Part shown: piece by piece, positions 46,506 to 58,187 of the stretch
How positions within the stretch are numbered: position 1 is the stretch's first letter
How the letters are laid out: each line of letters opens with the position of its first letter
Origin: Nemania diffusa
Lineage: Eukaryota > Ascomycota > Sordariomycetes > Xylariales > Xylariaceae
Assembly (NCBI GenBank): GCA_038501195.1
Contig: JBBPUQ010000010.1
Location: 2,540,001-2,604,000 of the forward strand
Direction: 5' to 3'
Length of the DNA stretch: 64,000 nucleotides
Position numbers and translations under genes: made by a program
The notes under the pieces: generated by a model
What the model was told of the DNA's origin: nothing
The model's input: the letters and a program-made list of their open reading frames with translations, nothing else
Database searches by the model: none

Positions 46506-49500
46506 TTAATTCGAAGAATTGTCGGCTGCCGGCGTCTTTTCAGCATCCTCTTCAGCTGCGCCATCCGCCTTTGCATCATTGCTATCATTGTCCTTCTTTT
46601 CAACTTTCGATTCAGAATTAGCTGTAGCAGCGGTTTGCTCCGACCTCTTGGATTTTACGATATTAAGTAAATAATCGCCCGCGTCTCGAAAGCCATCGAT
46701 CTTACCAAGTCGTGCAATAAGATAATTGACGTCCGACTCCATTCTGTTTTATAAAGTTAGTGTCATTTCAAAAGGAGGAATCTCTTGACACCACTTACCG
46801 ATTTGTAGCAATCTCGTTTTTAGCTTCAAGAGCTTGGAAACTATTTCCAACCTGGCTCTTATAGCTATCAAACACCGGGGTCATGATTAATTGTACCGTA
46901 CCCTCTGGTAGGTGCTTGGTGAGGACCCGATGTAATGTTACCGTCTCTTTCACGAGTGTTTCCATGTATACGTTTACCGTTGACTCAGTCTCCTGCTCCC
47001 AAGCTATACCTTTAATTGTCTTGGCATGTATTGCAGCGCGGCCACTCATAATTTCAACTAGCTTATCATATATGTTGTTTTGGTGTTCTTGAAACTGGCG
47101 CCTAACCTTGTCAAATTCGCCCATGAGACTAGCAACGCTAGCGTTGTTCACACTGGGACCCGATCCGGCATGCCGTCGTACAAACTCTCGGACGTGTGGA
47201 ATAAGTGTGGATATGAATGCTAATGCTTGGGAAGCCAGGGCGAGGTGCCTCGTCGTGATGTTTTTTAAGCCAGCAGACTTCGTCGCCCCGGCTCCGAGGA
47301 TCAGCTGGGTACAGCGTGAGTTGAAAAGTTGGAGATAACTAATGAGGGAGGCGGAGATGTCAGAAGCCACCGAGGGGATGCCCGTGATGAGATGTAGGAA
47401 ATGAGTCATGCCTTCGAGGCACAGAATAGCGGAGTTTGGTAATATGAACGGCTCAGAGTCTATGACTGCACTTCTGGTCTTCTCCTTTACTGTCCCGTTT
47501 GATTCCGCCCTGGGGCGTCCATTGGTCTTGGCATCTTCGTCATTTTGACACTCAGAAAACGGTATCCATATTTGAGTCCCCTCCGTCCAGGATTTGCTGT
47601 CCTTTGTGCTGCACTCTAGAATACGATTGAGCAAAACGTTATAGCTCTCTGTAAAATCCTTAGCGCTCCATTGATCAGACTCCATGGCTTGAGCAAGCTT
47701 CTGCTTCTCTGCGTCGCCATGAAATTGAATAAAATCTTTGATATGAGCGTTGACCACCGTCTTCAAAGGTATACCGCTCCTACCAGATAAAGATTCGCAT
47801 TCATTGGCAAAATAAAGGTTGAGAATAAAGTATCTCAGGAACCAGACAAGTGGTAATCGGGCGCTCTGCTCTGATCGCACACGAAGTACCTTGACAATTT
47901 TTTCTTGCGAAGTATCGACAGCTTGGCCTAAAAGGTTTGCCATATCCATAGTCATATGAATGTCTTCTTGGATGTCACGATTCGCACGATTGAGGGGCGG
48001 TGATTTCAATTGAGATGGTGACCGATCGGTTGTGGGAGTCGGCGTTTCTCCGATAGAGCTTGCAACGTCGAATAAGACTTTGACCTGGGTCGTAAGCCTC
48101 CGTAATGTTTCTGTGACGCTGACGTATATCTTGGTAAATAACTCTTCTGCATCTTGTTCGTCTAAAGCTCGCAGGTTGCGTGCAAGGATGCTTGATTTTT
48201 CCTGCTGAGTCAAGCGTTTGGAGTTGACTGTAGAGGCAGATATCATAGACTCGTTATCATCGTCGTGAGAGGTTGGGAGCGGCCGCTTTACAAGATTTCG
48301 AATTTCCCGCATGACCACTTCCCGGTACGATGCAATAGCGATGGCGATATGCTTAGACCGGTGTAAGCCCACTAGTACAGGCATGAGTTGAGAGCGAAGA
48401 TCCTCTGTCTTGGCCAAATAAGCCGGGAAAACCGATTGATCTCTGCTGTGACCGCCACGAGCTCGCATTGCAGCGCTGCTCCAACGTGAAAGCACCTCTC
48501 GAGTTGAAAGTTCATCTGTATGTCTTCTTAAATCCCCTAATAGAATTTCGAGGAACCGTGATTCAAATGCTTTGCCAACGCGGAAACGTAATGTGGCAAT
48601 GTCGTCATTAACCCCTTGCAGTGCCACGGCGTCTCTCAGATCGCGCAATTGTGGGCTTGGGCTGCCCTTATTTGTTGAATTGGTTGTATCCCGTCCTGCG
48701 ATAAGATTTTCAAGGCTGTCGATGTTGTCTAATGCCCTTCGAAGATCCCCGGCCTCGACTAGAGTTTCGCATGTTTCGACAGACTCGGTAATATCTTTCA
48801 ACTGTTTCACGGCATCGTTCAGTTGTCGCAGATTTTCGCGGCGCCGTTGCTTGTCTACAATTTCTAACCCGCTCGTCGCAATCTCTCGATCAAGTGCTCC
48901 CAGTTCTTCCCGTAGTGTCTTGATCTGTTCAACAGAATCCGCAGCTTCAGAGTGAAGCTCCTTTAGAGATCCCAGAGCGGTGAAGAACGTGGTAGACGCA
49001 GTGGATATCGAGGATATGAGATGCATTTCCACAGTATCCATATACCAGGAGAGCTTCTCTTGTAATATAGCGTTCGTAGCTAATGCCTTGCGAGGCGCTG
49101 GAGCACTGCCGTTTGCCAGTTTTTTTTCGGTGGTGCCGGGAGCTGGTGTGACAACCTCGGATTTCTCGCTCACGATATCAAATGTCCGAGGGTTCTCGAG
49201 ATGAAAGCCTTCGTCGAAGTAGACGGCTGGGATGGTAGACAAAGGGGGCGGTCCGTGAGCTTGTTTTCGGTTGTATCCCGAGCTCGATCTTCTGCGCAAG
49301 GTGACCCTCGACGAGGGGGAATCAATTGGGGATGCTGATCTGCCAGAACCGGCCGACATTGGCCTTGTAGAAGATGACTGCCTACTTCCCGGTCGTAGAT
49401 GGCCATCGTCTCTGAGCCCTGTAAGCTCATCGGGCCTGCCACGACGAAAGACTTGATCGCCGGCATCGTCGTCGTCCTCTTGCATGCGCCGTAACTGGTC

Positions 49501-49899
49501 ATAGAGTGCGCCGACCTGGGTCAAGTAGGGTTGGAACTCGGAAGCATCGATGTGCGGTACGTTGGTTAAGGTGACGGGTGGTATGTCCTTGGCGGTGGGC
49601 GGTTTGTGAGTGCTGGATGCTGGAGCTGCGGCATGAGGTTGGAGGCCTGTTCGAACGATGGGCGGCTGGAGTAGAGTTGATATAGCGTTCTGGCCTGTCT
49701 CAAGAACAGCATGGGACCAGGTGCCAGGAGCGGTGTCGAGGTGACCGCCGATAGAATGTATGGAGCTTGCGGTTGAGCCTCGGCGGATTCTGGTATGGGA
49801 CGTAGTCGGTTGGCGGTGGAAAGAGAACTCGGTCGGCGAAGTCGGGGACCAGGGCGGTAGACTGTCGACAGACTTGCGAGCTGCGGCGTTGGAGAACAT
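46506..49899 (-). CDS. VPS54: Vps54, GARP tethering complex subunit
   Basis: 1,112 residues from two exons (49899-46799 and 46743-46506), joined by a 55-bp intron that splits an Arg codon (ATNR-MESDVNYLIARLGKIDG). Vps54 is the subunit of the Golgi-associated retrograde protein complex that tethers endosome-derived vesicles at the trans-Golgi. The first 250 residues are Ser/Pro-rich and disordered, starting with the SLPPWSPTSPTEFSFHRQP block conserved in fungal orthologues. A coiled coil follows at about 320-420 (REELGALDREIATSGLEIVD, RRRENLRQLNDAVKQL), then a long helical rod and the Vps54 domain in the last third (LKNITTRHLALASQALAFIS). The acidic, Ala/Glu/Asp/Asn-rich tail is variable in the family. 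Divergent from MCM5 across a 965-bp spacer. Typical length, intact. Confidence 0.95.
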
Positions 49900-50864
49900 G
49901 ACTCCGGGACAGGCGGCCCTGCAAGGAGTCGCCGCAGGACGAATTGGGTGAGGGCGAGAGAAGCCGGTCGGCTTATCGAGAAGGCTCGCGGAGGGCTACC
50001 GAGGAAGCATAGCTGAGCGAAAAGCAACTGGCGAAGGGGACGCCCCAAACCCCCAAAGTGGCGTTTCCGAAACTAATCGATGAAGACGACGATGGGGCCA
50101 GTGTAGTGGTGTGTTCGCTAACCGAGTATCCTAGCTCGAGAGACAGATGTACTCTTTATGGTAGAGAGGCTGTAGATAGTGGATGGTGGATAGATCGCTG
50201 ACAGTGAAGCTGCGAAAGAATCGACAGGCGCTTGTAACCCTCGATGAACCTAAAAAGGTGATTGATCAATTTGGATCTGACCGTGCTCCGAGAAAGAATT
50301 AACAGCTAGTTGTTCTTGGTGGTTATGTTGTAACGCGTAATCGGCTTGGTAAAAAGGTATGACCAGCTGTCGCAAAGAGCTAGACACCTACACCAAGTAT
50401 GGTTTAGTACTGTACTTTGACACACATCCACCCGTGAAGCTACCCGGGAGTGGAGCAAGGTATGATTACAAGGGACCGACTAGACAGTATTTATCTATTT
50501 TGGTACTGTAGCAGCTGCCGGCCCGGTCTTAGATCTACTCAGCACGTGACAGCTGATAATCGACCGGAGAATCAGGGTCTTCTATCCTAATAAGGACTAG
50601 TCTATATGCAACCACTCAACGCGCTCTTTTGAGACAGCGCGTTCGACTCGCGTGTTGTTAGCCCGGCACGCGCCATTCTCAATTAAATCTTATCCACCGC
50701 TATACAGATACAGAGTCTACTGCGCATACTGTACAAATACAACCCCTCGATTCGCAACACCCACCTATTTGCTGTATATCCCCCCAGTCTAGCAAGATTT
50801 CGACAAAGCATTCGTGTGATTAGTTATTTGTTGCATCATCCTACTGTAGCCAGACATCTTCAAG
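49900..50864. promoter_or_regulatory. Divergent VPS54-MCM5 promoter region
   Basis: 965 bp between start codons. Contains an MluI-box word ACGCGTAA (from 50333), the class of element that drives G1/S genes such as MCMs, and an 8-bp hairpin AACGCGCT/AGCGCGTT at 50618-50643, itself built of near-MCB words. A CT-rich run precedes the MCM5 start. No separate gene seen. Confidence 0.5.
50333..50340 (+). promoter_or_regulatory. MCB-like element ACGCGTAA
   Basis: Exact match to ACGCGTNA, the MBF binding box, about 530 bp upstream of the MCM5 start codon. Its core is palindromic and could serve either gene. Confidence 0.4.
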
Positions 50865-53212
50865 ATGGATCGCCAATCCGTCTACTCAGTCTCTGTCTTC
50901 CAGAACAGCTCGGGTCCCAACGAGGACACCCGGCTTCAGCTACAAGAACAGCTCATCAACTTCATACTGCAGTTCAGACACGACAACATCTTCGTCTACA
51001 GGTGCGTCTACCTTTTTTGGTGTCTCAAAGTTGGAGATTGAGATTGACTTTGCCGTCATTAGAGATCAGCTGCGCGAAAATGCCCTGTTAAAGAAATTCT
51101 ACTGTGATGTCAACATCACCGACCTCATCAAATATAATGAAGAGCTGGCGCATCGCTTGGTCACAGAACCGGCAGAGATGATTCCTCTCGTGCGTTCAAC
51201 ACTCCTACCTGCGTTGCTAGAGTGCGTATTGCTGACTCGCAGTAGTTCGAAAATGCTCTCAGAAAATGCACTCACCGGATCGTCTTCCCGCATAACCCCG
51301 CCGCCGAGATTCAAGAACACCAGCTCCTCCTACACTCTACCGCCGAAGATGTCTCGATACGAAATTTGGACTCAGAGACCATTGCGCGCCTGGTTAGGGT
51401 TTCAGGCATCGTGATTGGCGCCTCAGTCATGTCCTCTAAAGCTACCGAGCTGCACGTCCAATGTCGAAGCTGTCAACACACGCAGGCCATCCCCATTCTT
51501 GGTGGGTTTACCGGCGTCACTCTACCGCGGCAGTGCGGTCGGCAGCGCGCACCAAACGACCCCGCCGAGAAATGCCCACTCGATCCTTATTTCGTTATTC
51601 ACGAAAAATCCCGATTCGTCGATCAGCAGATTATCAAGCTCCAGGAAGCACCCGATCAAGTACCCGTCGGAGAGCTTCCCAGACATGTTCTGATCTCAGC
51701 AGACCGTTACTTGACCAACAGGGTCGTTCCCGGTTCGAGATGTACTATCATGGGCGTCTTTTCCATATATCAGAGTAAAGGATCGAAGAACTCAGGCGGC
51801 GCTGTAGCTATTCGAACTCCATACCTCCGAGCTGTGGGTATCCAAACAGATATGGACTCAACCGCAAAGGGTAGCGCATCTTTCTCAGAAGAGGAAGAGC
51901 AAGAGTTTCTCGAGCTTAGCAGACGACCCGATCTTTACAATGTGATGGCTGATTGCATTGCTCCCTCTATCTACGGAAACCGGGATATCAAGAAAGCAAT
52001 TTTATGCTTGCTTCTAGGCGGGTCGAAGAAAATCCTTCCTGACGGCATGAAGCTCAGAGGTGATATCAACGTTCTACTTCTCGGTGATCCGGGTACAGCA
52101 AAATCCCAACTGCTAAAGTTCGTGGAGAAAGCCGCACCCATTTCCATCTATACTTCCGGTAAAGGTTCGTCGGCGGCTGGTTTGACGGCTTCGGTTCAAC
52201 GCGACTCATCAACGAGGGAATTCTACCTAGAAGGCGGTGCCATGGTGCTCGCAGACGGCGGTGTGGTATGTATCGACGAATTCGACAAGATGCGAGACGA
52301 AGACCGAGTCGCCATCCACGAAGCCATGGAACAGCAGACAATCTCCATCGCCAAAGCGGGTATCACTACAATCCTGAATGCGCGAACATCCGTTCTCGCC
52401 GCCGCTAACCCCATCTTCGGCCGGTACGACGACATGAAGACGCCCGGAGAAAACATCGATTTCCAGACCACCATCCTATCGCGTTTCGACATGATTTTCA
52501 TTGTCAGAGACGAACATACCCGGGACAAGGACGAGCGCATCGCGAAGCACGTCATGGGCATCCACATGGGCGGACGTGGTATCGAAGAGCAAGTAGAAGG
52601 CGAGGTACCAGTGGAGCGGATGAGGCGCTACCTATCCTACTGCAAGTCGTGAGTTTCTCCCCTCCTCCCAATCCCCCTCGCGGCGAATTCCAAACCCGCT
52701 AACAAGACAACGCCAACAGCCGCTGCGCGCCCCGACTCTCCCCCGAGGCAGCCGAAAAGCTCTCCTCGCACTTCGTCTCGATCCGCAAACAAGTGCACGC
52801 CTCCGAGCTCGAAGCCAACGCGCGCTCCAGCATCCCCATCACGGTCCGCCAGCTCGAGGCCATCGTGCGCATCACCGAGGCCCTCGCGAAGCTGACGCTC
52901 GCCCCCGTCGCGACGGAGCAGCACGTCGACGAGGCCATCCGCCTCTTCCTCTGCTCCACCATGGACGCCGTCAACCAGGGCGCCCAGCAGGGCTCCCGCG
53001 AGGTCAACGAGGAGGTCGCCCGCCTCGAGGCCGAGCTCCGCCGCCGCCTGCCCATCGGCTGGAGCACCTCCCTCGCCTCCCTCCGCCGCGAGATGGTCGA
53101 GGGCAAGGGCTTCAGCGAGCAGAGCCTCAACCGCGCCCTCATGATCCTGCAGCGCCGCGACACCATCATGTTCCGCAACCAGGGGTCGCAGGTGTACCGG
53201 AACGGCGCCTAG
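50865..53212 (+). CDS. MCM5: Mcm5, replicative helicase subunit
   Basis: 719 residues from four exons: 50865-51001, 51063-51189, 51246-52648, 52720-53212. Mcm5 is one of six AAA+ subunits of the MCM2-7 helicase loaded at origins in G1. Seen in order: N-terminal [13 protein letters not shown], the A domain ([16 protein letters not shown]), a C4 zinc motif beginning CRSC near residue 161, the MCM box with Walker [10 protein letters not shown] (368-376), Walker B CIDEFDKM (430-437), sensor-1 Asn in [13 protein letters not shown], and the arginine finger LSRFD near 499; the C-terminal winged-helix segment follows. All introns keep frame inside conserved segments. The last exon is markedly more GC-rich at third positions than the others. 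Complete and presumably essential. Confidence 0.97.
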
Positions 53213-53710
53213 GCGGCATTGCCGCGGCGTGGGGGATATGGGCGGGCAGCGCTGATGTGCTGTATGTGATTTACGAATTAGGGGGCGTCTTTGGAGTGTT
53301 TGTTTGTTTAATTGTTCGGGTCCGGGTTGATTTAGCTGTGTATACCTACTTCATGGGCGCGCATATGCATGACGAGTATTGCATGACGAGGACGAGGTGA
53401 TGCGCAAGGCAGGAATTACGAGACTTGCGTGTTTAGAGTTGGATCTGCGCTATAGCATACCGAAAAGAGAATTTAACTTGAAATCTTAATCATGAGTGCA
53501 TTCCGTGAGCTAGTTTAGGAACAGAGCCTCGATTGAGAGCAATTGGAAAGTGGTCTATCTTGTTGCAAGGTATGAACGTGACGATCCGACTATAGGAAAG
53601 TTTGCCAAAATTCATATCCGTTACATTAATCGTACCCTAATATGTTCTCATCATTCTATCAACCTTGGCGACAAGAGTTGCGCGCGATTCTGAGCTTATA
53701 TAATGGAGAC
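53213..53710. other. Intergenic between convergent 3' ends
   Basis: Separates MCM5 and the AMP-binding-like gene; 3' untranslated sequence of both is expected here. No other feature. Confidence 0.6.
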
Positions 53711-55473
53711 CTAGACGACCGCAATCGTATTATCGTCCCGGATAGTCGCAATCAAACTTAGTTTCGCCTCCCCGCCCACGATCGCCGGGCCCCGGACGAC
53801 AACAGCACCGGTATAGTTCTCGTCTGTAATCTTGTGGGAGCCGCTGTCGCGCAGCAACACTTCGGTGCTACTAACAGGGGGGCCAAAATGCGAGCCCTTT
53901 CCATCCCCGGAGACGCGGTAGTCGTGGAACTGGGTCTGCGCGACAGCGCCTGCGCATGGTGCCGCGGAGAGGGCGTAAATCACACGCGCACCGGTGAAGA
54001 TCCGCAGATCTGAGAGCGTCAGCTCAGACAGTAGTGGCGTGTTACCGTGAGCGGGGTGTGCAACGTAGACCAGCCGAAGCTTGCCGGGCTTGATCCCAAT
54101 ACGCGGGCGTAGGGAATCGTTGTATGATGCGATGAATGAAGCGGCGGGCATGACGCCATTTTGCACAAGACTGCGGGTCTGGACCCAATGGGAAAGCGAA
54201 GCGAGTGCAGATGCGACCTTGCCTTTTGTCTCAGCGTGCGTCTTAGCTAGCGTCTCGGGAGTTGCGACGATGATAGTGGGAGCGACGCCTTGGGTGGCAA
54301 GGGCCAAATCCGGCGAGGCGCCTGCTACCGAGTTGAAGGCGACGGAGGCATTGCTGTATATCGCTACGAGAGTTAAGACAAGTGTGTACGAGGATGACAA
54401 TGGTGCGGCGGGAAGGAAGAGATCGGCCGGAGAGAAACGCTCCTTCGTTGGGATAGCGACGAGTTGAGCCGAGACGGCGGACACCAGGTTTCCCTGGGTG
54501 AAGCGCGTCATCTCTCCCACTGGATCCGTCTTAGATGCCGAGAACATAATGACGTCGGGAGCAGCAGCATTCTTATCAGCAGGGGGGAGCTCGTTTCCAG
54601 CGGATTGTGGGTTGTCATTCAAGATATCTTGCCATGTAGACACGTTCACCTTGCCACCCATGCCTTTGGGAACTTCATTCCAATCAAGGTGCTTGCTACC
54701 CTCGTCGACGACCCAGACTAATTGGCGTAGAGACGGATAGCTCTTAACAACGCTATCGAAGGGGAATGTGCCCGGGCATGTGACGACGGTATCAGCGCTA
54801 GATTGCTGCAGCATAGAGATGACGGACTCATCCGACTGGTCGTATGGCAGGAGAATGGCAGTCACATTGTAGAAGCTGCAGGCGAAAAGCGTGGCAATGT
54901 ACTCGACAGAGTTGGGCAGGTAGATGGCCACCTTGGTTCCGCCCTGAGAGGAGATATGTCGGCCAACTAAATTGATTTGTCGGGTTATATCATCTACGTA
55001 GTGTTAGTCATACATAACAAAGGAAAGGCATCTATATCGATGGCGTTACCAAGCTTATGTTCGAGAACTTTCTCGGAGCCTAAGACTGTAAGAATACGGC
55101 CTTTGCCCGTCGCGCCCTCGCTCTCGGACAACCCTGCGACAGCCTTGCGCCAAATGTCCTTCAAATCGCCATCACGGCCCTGTGACCATTTCGAAGCGCC
55201 TGCTTCCTTGACGTTAAGACCGCTATTGAGGGGCATGCTGTGAGGTGCGGCGTTGGACCGGTAGATGGGGGACTCGCCCGTCTGGCGCACTGGTGAGCCA
55301 TGACCCTGGCGGGCCAAGAGCATGGGATGGATCTCGGGCTCCACGCGGGTGGTAATTGAGTACGTGATGAGGAGCACGAGGAGCGTCACGATGCCGGTGG
55401 AATAGACATTCCATTGCCCGATGAGGGAGCTCAGCCCGTCGTCGAGCTGCGCGAGGAGGCCACCGAAACTCAT
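53711..55473 (-). CDS. Membrane-anchored AMP-binding-like protein, degenerate
   Basis: 568 residues from exons 55473-55050 and 54993-53711 (Asp codon split, in frame). An N-terminal membrane helix (STGIVTLLVLLITYS, about 24-38) precedes a conserved cytosolic linker (HPMLLARQGHGSPVRQTGES) and an acyl-adenylate (ANL) domain: VAIYLPNSVEYIATLFAC and LLPYDQSDESVI match the fold. However, the phosphate loop, normally S/T-G-T-T-G-x-P-K-G, reads FSASKTDPVGEMTRF, and no C-terminal domain with the catalytic lysine is seen; the protein ends after VVVRGPAIVGG and a short strand. It is therefore probably a catalytically weak or inactive relative of long-chain acyl-CoA ligases, conserved in ascomycetes at ER or lipid-droplet membranes. 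Function unknown. Divergent from POM34. Confidence 0.85.
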
Positions 55474-56344
55474 GATGACGGCAGTCGGAGGTCTCTCGTC
55501 TAGTAACTCTATACAGAGCTATCGACACTTAGAAGCTAGGGAAATGGCGCATCAACACAGAGACGAGACCAGACTTCCGCGGCGTCAAGCGGGGGAATAT
55601 CGAAGCCTCCTGGGCGTTGTGATGGAAGCACAAGGAATCAGCCAGAGCTTCGGATGCGGGCATGGATTCTGTATGTTCTTGGGAGCTCCGAAAGTACAGC
55701 TGTGCTTACGTATAGGCGGTGCTTTGGGTGGAGGCAGCGTTAAATGGTGGGGCTTATGCGTAGTTAGGTAGAGCCGGTGCTAAGGAGGGGCGGCACTGCC
55801 GGATGTCACAGGTCAAGCGGATCTGCCTAGGTACCCCACAACAAAGCGTCCCTGGGCTAAGGTACATGGGTGTTGCTAGGTAGTGCAGGTACCTTAGAAA
55901 TATACTAAGCCACAAATATCTATCTAGGGTCAGCCACAGTATCTCACTAGCGCCGTTTCTAAGGGCACCTTACCTACACAAGTTAGGTACCTAGGCAAGT
56001 GGGTCTCCTTTTGGCGACCTGGAAACTCGTTGCTATCTACCTCTCCAAGCAAAACAAAGACTTGCTCAACACACCAGCTTGATTGTGCGAAGAAGGCTGC
56101 TTTTGCAGCACAACGACATCTACTAACCTCCAGGCCTACTAACAATACAGAAGCTCGCCACTGCGAGCCGCGGATCGCCTCTCAAGCTACACCATAACTC
56201 CGAAATCGAGCCACAACTTCCTCGCGACTGGGCGTCTCACTCCAAGTCAACAATAAACGACGTGGCGCCAGCCAAATATTCCCACTGCATTTCAGCACAA
56301 TCCCAAACCTCAACCCACGACTACACCACCCCGCAATTGCCTCA
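55474..56344. other. Divergent promoter with TAGGTACCT words
   Basis: Separates the AMP-binding-like gene and POM34. From 55825 to 56000 several overlapping palindromic words (CCTAGGTAC, AGGTACCTT, TTAGGTACCTAGG) occur, the densest set in the window. No gene is supported. Confidence 0.55.
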
Positions 56345-57227
56345 ATGGCTCCAAATACTGCGCAGACAGCGGTGTCTACTCCCACCAAGGCTCCAGCGAC
56401 TCCAACCACAGAAAGTCCTGGCACATGGCGACATCCTCGCCTCGAAGAGATCACCAAGCGACAACAAGCGTCGACCTTTTCCGATAAAAACATCACGCGC
56501 ATAGTCATAAATGTCTCCGTATTAATCGCCTTGGTTATACTACATTCCTTCGTCAAGAAGGCCTTGTTGCCTGCCAGGCGTGTACCCCCTCAGTATGTCA
56601 TAACATACCGCGTAGCCCAAACAATCTTGCTAACATCTTCAACGTAGTGGCTGGATCAACGAAGACTCCCTATACTACCTCCTCCTCGCACTCCCTCTCT
56701 TCAACATCGCGATGAGCTTCAAGCCCTTGTTTGGGCAGCCAGACGATCTTGCCGATATCGCTTTGACACCTGGGCAACGAAAACTGCTGGGTCTACCGCC
56801 ACCATCTGCACCGCCGACACCTGGCTCCGTGTACAGCACTCCACCCCGATACGCGCGCACGCCTTCTGTCTCCGGCTCAACAGGCAGACGCAGTTTTTCT
56901 AGCTCCCCTATTTTGAACCGCAGTCCCTCAAATCAGGGAAGCCCTACGCCCGCAGGAAATGGATCCGGCCTCACGTCGCCAAGTCACCACCTACTTCAAA
57001 GGGCCATGCTTGGCGCACGCCGTTCTTCGCTGGGATCAATGGGGTCCCCAAGCCCCATCGGAGGTGGCTTTTTGGGAGGGGCGTCGATTTTCGGGAATGG
57101 GCCCGAGAGTCCCAGCCCTAGCCCAGCTGGCAAATCGAGCACCGTGGGTCTAAGCAACAAGTACCGTTATGAGAAAGGCATGAAAACATTATTTAGAGAC
57201 TTTGATTCCGATTTGATGTTTGCATAG
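56345..57227 (+). CDS. POM34: Pom34-like nuclear pore membrane protein
   Basis: 275 residues from exons 56345-56592 and 56648-57227 (His codon split, in frame). Pom34 anchors the nuclear pore complex in the pore membrane. The N-terminal 50 residues are Thr/Pro-rich with RHPRLEEITKRQQASTFSDK; membrane helix 1 is about 53-71 (IVINVSVLIALVILHSFV) and helix 2 about 90-104 (LYYLLLALPLFNIAM), giving a hairpin topology with both ends outside the lumen. After FKPLFGQPDDLADIALTP comes a Ser/Pro/Gly-rich disordered tail with LTPGQRKLLGLPP, ending NKYRYEKGMKTLFRDFDSD. Order and spacing match fungal Pom34. The start was set at the first ATG before the Thr/Pro block. Confidence 0.9.
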
Positions 57228-58061
57228 AGAGAAAGGCTGCATAATAAGGGTAAGGGCACTATGATGAACGGTTCGTTGTGGATTGAGAGACGCAGCTACC
57301 TGTAAATATAGAGAGGTTGTAATACATGCGGTTCCTAGGAATGATAAGCAATGAAACAATATACCAGCTTAACAAAGTCGAAGCCCTGTAATACTTGACA
57401 ACAATTTACTATCTTTATAATCAATACTGACGCTGGAGCTTCTGATAAGCTACCATACAACCTCATCTGAAGGGTACACACATAAAGGTAGAACCGAGAT
57501 TGAATGCACAAATCTTATCAGATCTTCTAATAGCCATGATTGCAACATAGGTAGGATATATATGAAACATTAATATGTTAGCCCCCCATCGCCCGCCCTT
57601 TCTTATTAGAAGAAATATATTTGTATTTAAATGGACCCTCGGTGACTACACTACCTATGTTAGGATATCAAGGACTTCGACTTCACAATCAGCAGGTACG
57701 GGGATTAAAGTAAAACAGGCAATTAACAAGACAATAACATTGTAACCAGGTACCAAGAATACAACTATTAATTCAACAGTCAATTATGAAAGATAAAGCT
57801 TCCTTTATTTAAACCCAATTTGAACACGGTAAATATGATGTTTTAGGTAACAAGAATAGTGATCAATAGTCTCACAACAACGCCTTAGCATACCTCGAAA
57901 CAATTCTCGCTTAGTCGTCTATATTAACGCGCGATCATTCCGGCAAATCACCTCATAAGTTCTATCAGCAAACCTCTTAAGACTCACACAATATCAAGTA
58001 TCAAACTAGCAGCAACTCTTACCCAGAACCACCAACCAATCAGAAATACGAAAGAAAGACA
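57228..58061. other. Intergenic, AT-rich
   Basis: Nothing recognised apart from the likely POM34 3' untranslated region in the first 150 bases. Confidence 0.55.
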
Positions 58062-58187
58062 ATGGCTGCCTTTTGGAACTGCTGCGCTTGCCTAAGCAAC
58101 AATGATTTGTCTCAAAGTCCTCGACAATGTCCCAAGGCTTTCTGCTCCCATCAACGTTGTGGAAACTGCATCACAAACAGTTATTAA
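58062..58187 (+). CDS. 41-residue Cys-rich zinc-ribbon-like mini-protein
   Basis: Short ATG-to-TAA frame beginning MAAFWNCCACLSNN and ending with CPKAFCSHQRCGNC plus six residues. Nine cysteines in 41 residues (7, 8, 10, 23, 28, 33, 36 and neighbours) with a His between the last pairs suggest a treble-clef or zinc-ribbon knuckle. Many ascomycetes encode similar mini-proteins starting with Met-Ala-x-x-Trp-x-Cys-Cys. It may be a complete gene or the first exon of a longer one: the sequence after the stop is AT-rich with no continuing exon. Function unknown. Confidence 0.45.
   Translation: MAAFWNCCACLSNNDLSQSPRQCPKAFCSHQRCGNCITNSY

Noticed and set aside
47108..49204. Antisense open frames within VPS54
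   Set aside because: Shadows of the conserved sense gene.
50611..50660. TTCGACT with a good T-stem in the VPS54-MCM5 spacer
   Set aside because: No acceptor or D arm upstream; the pairing is better explained by the AACGCGCT hairpin.
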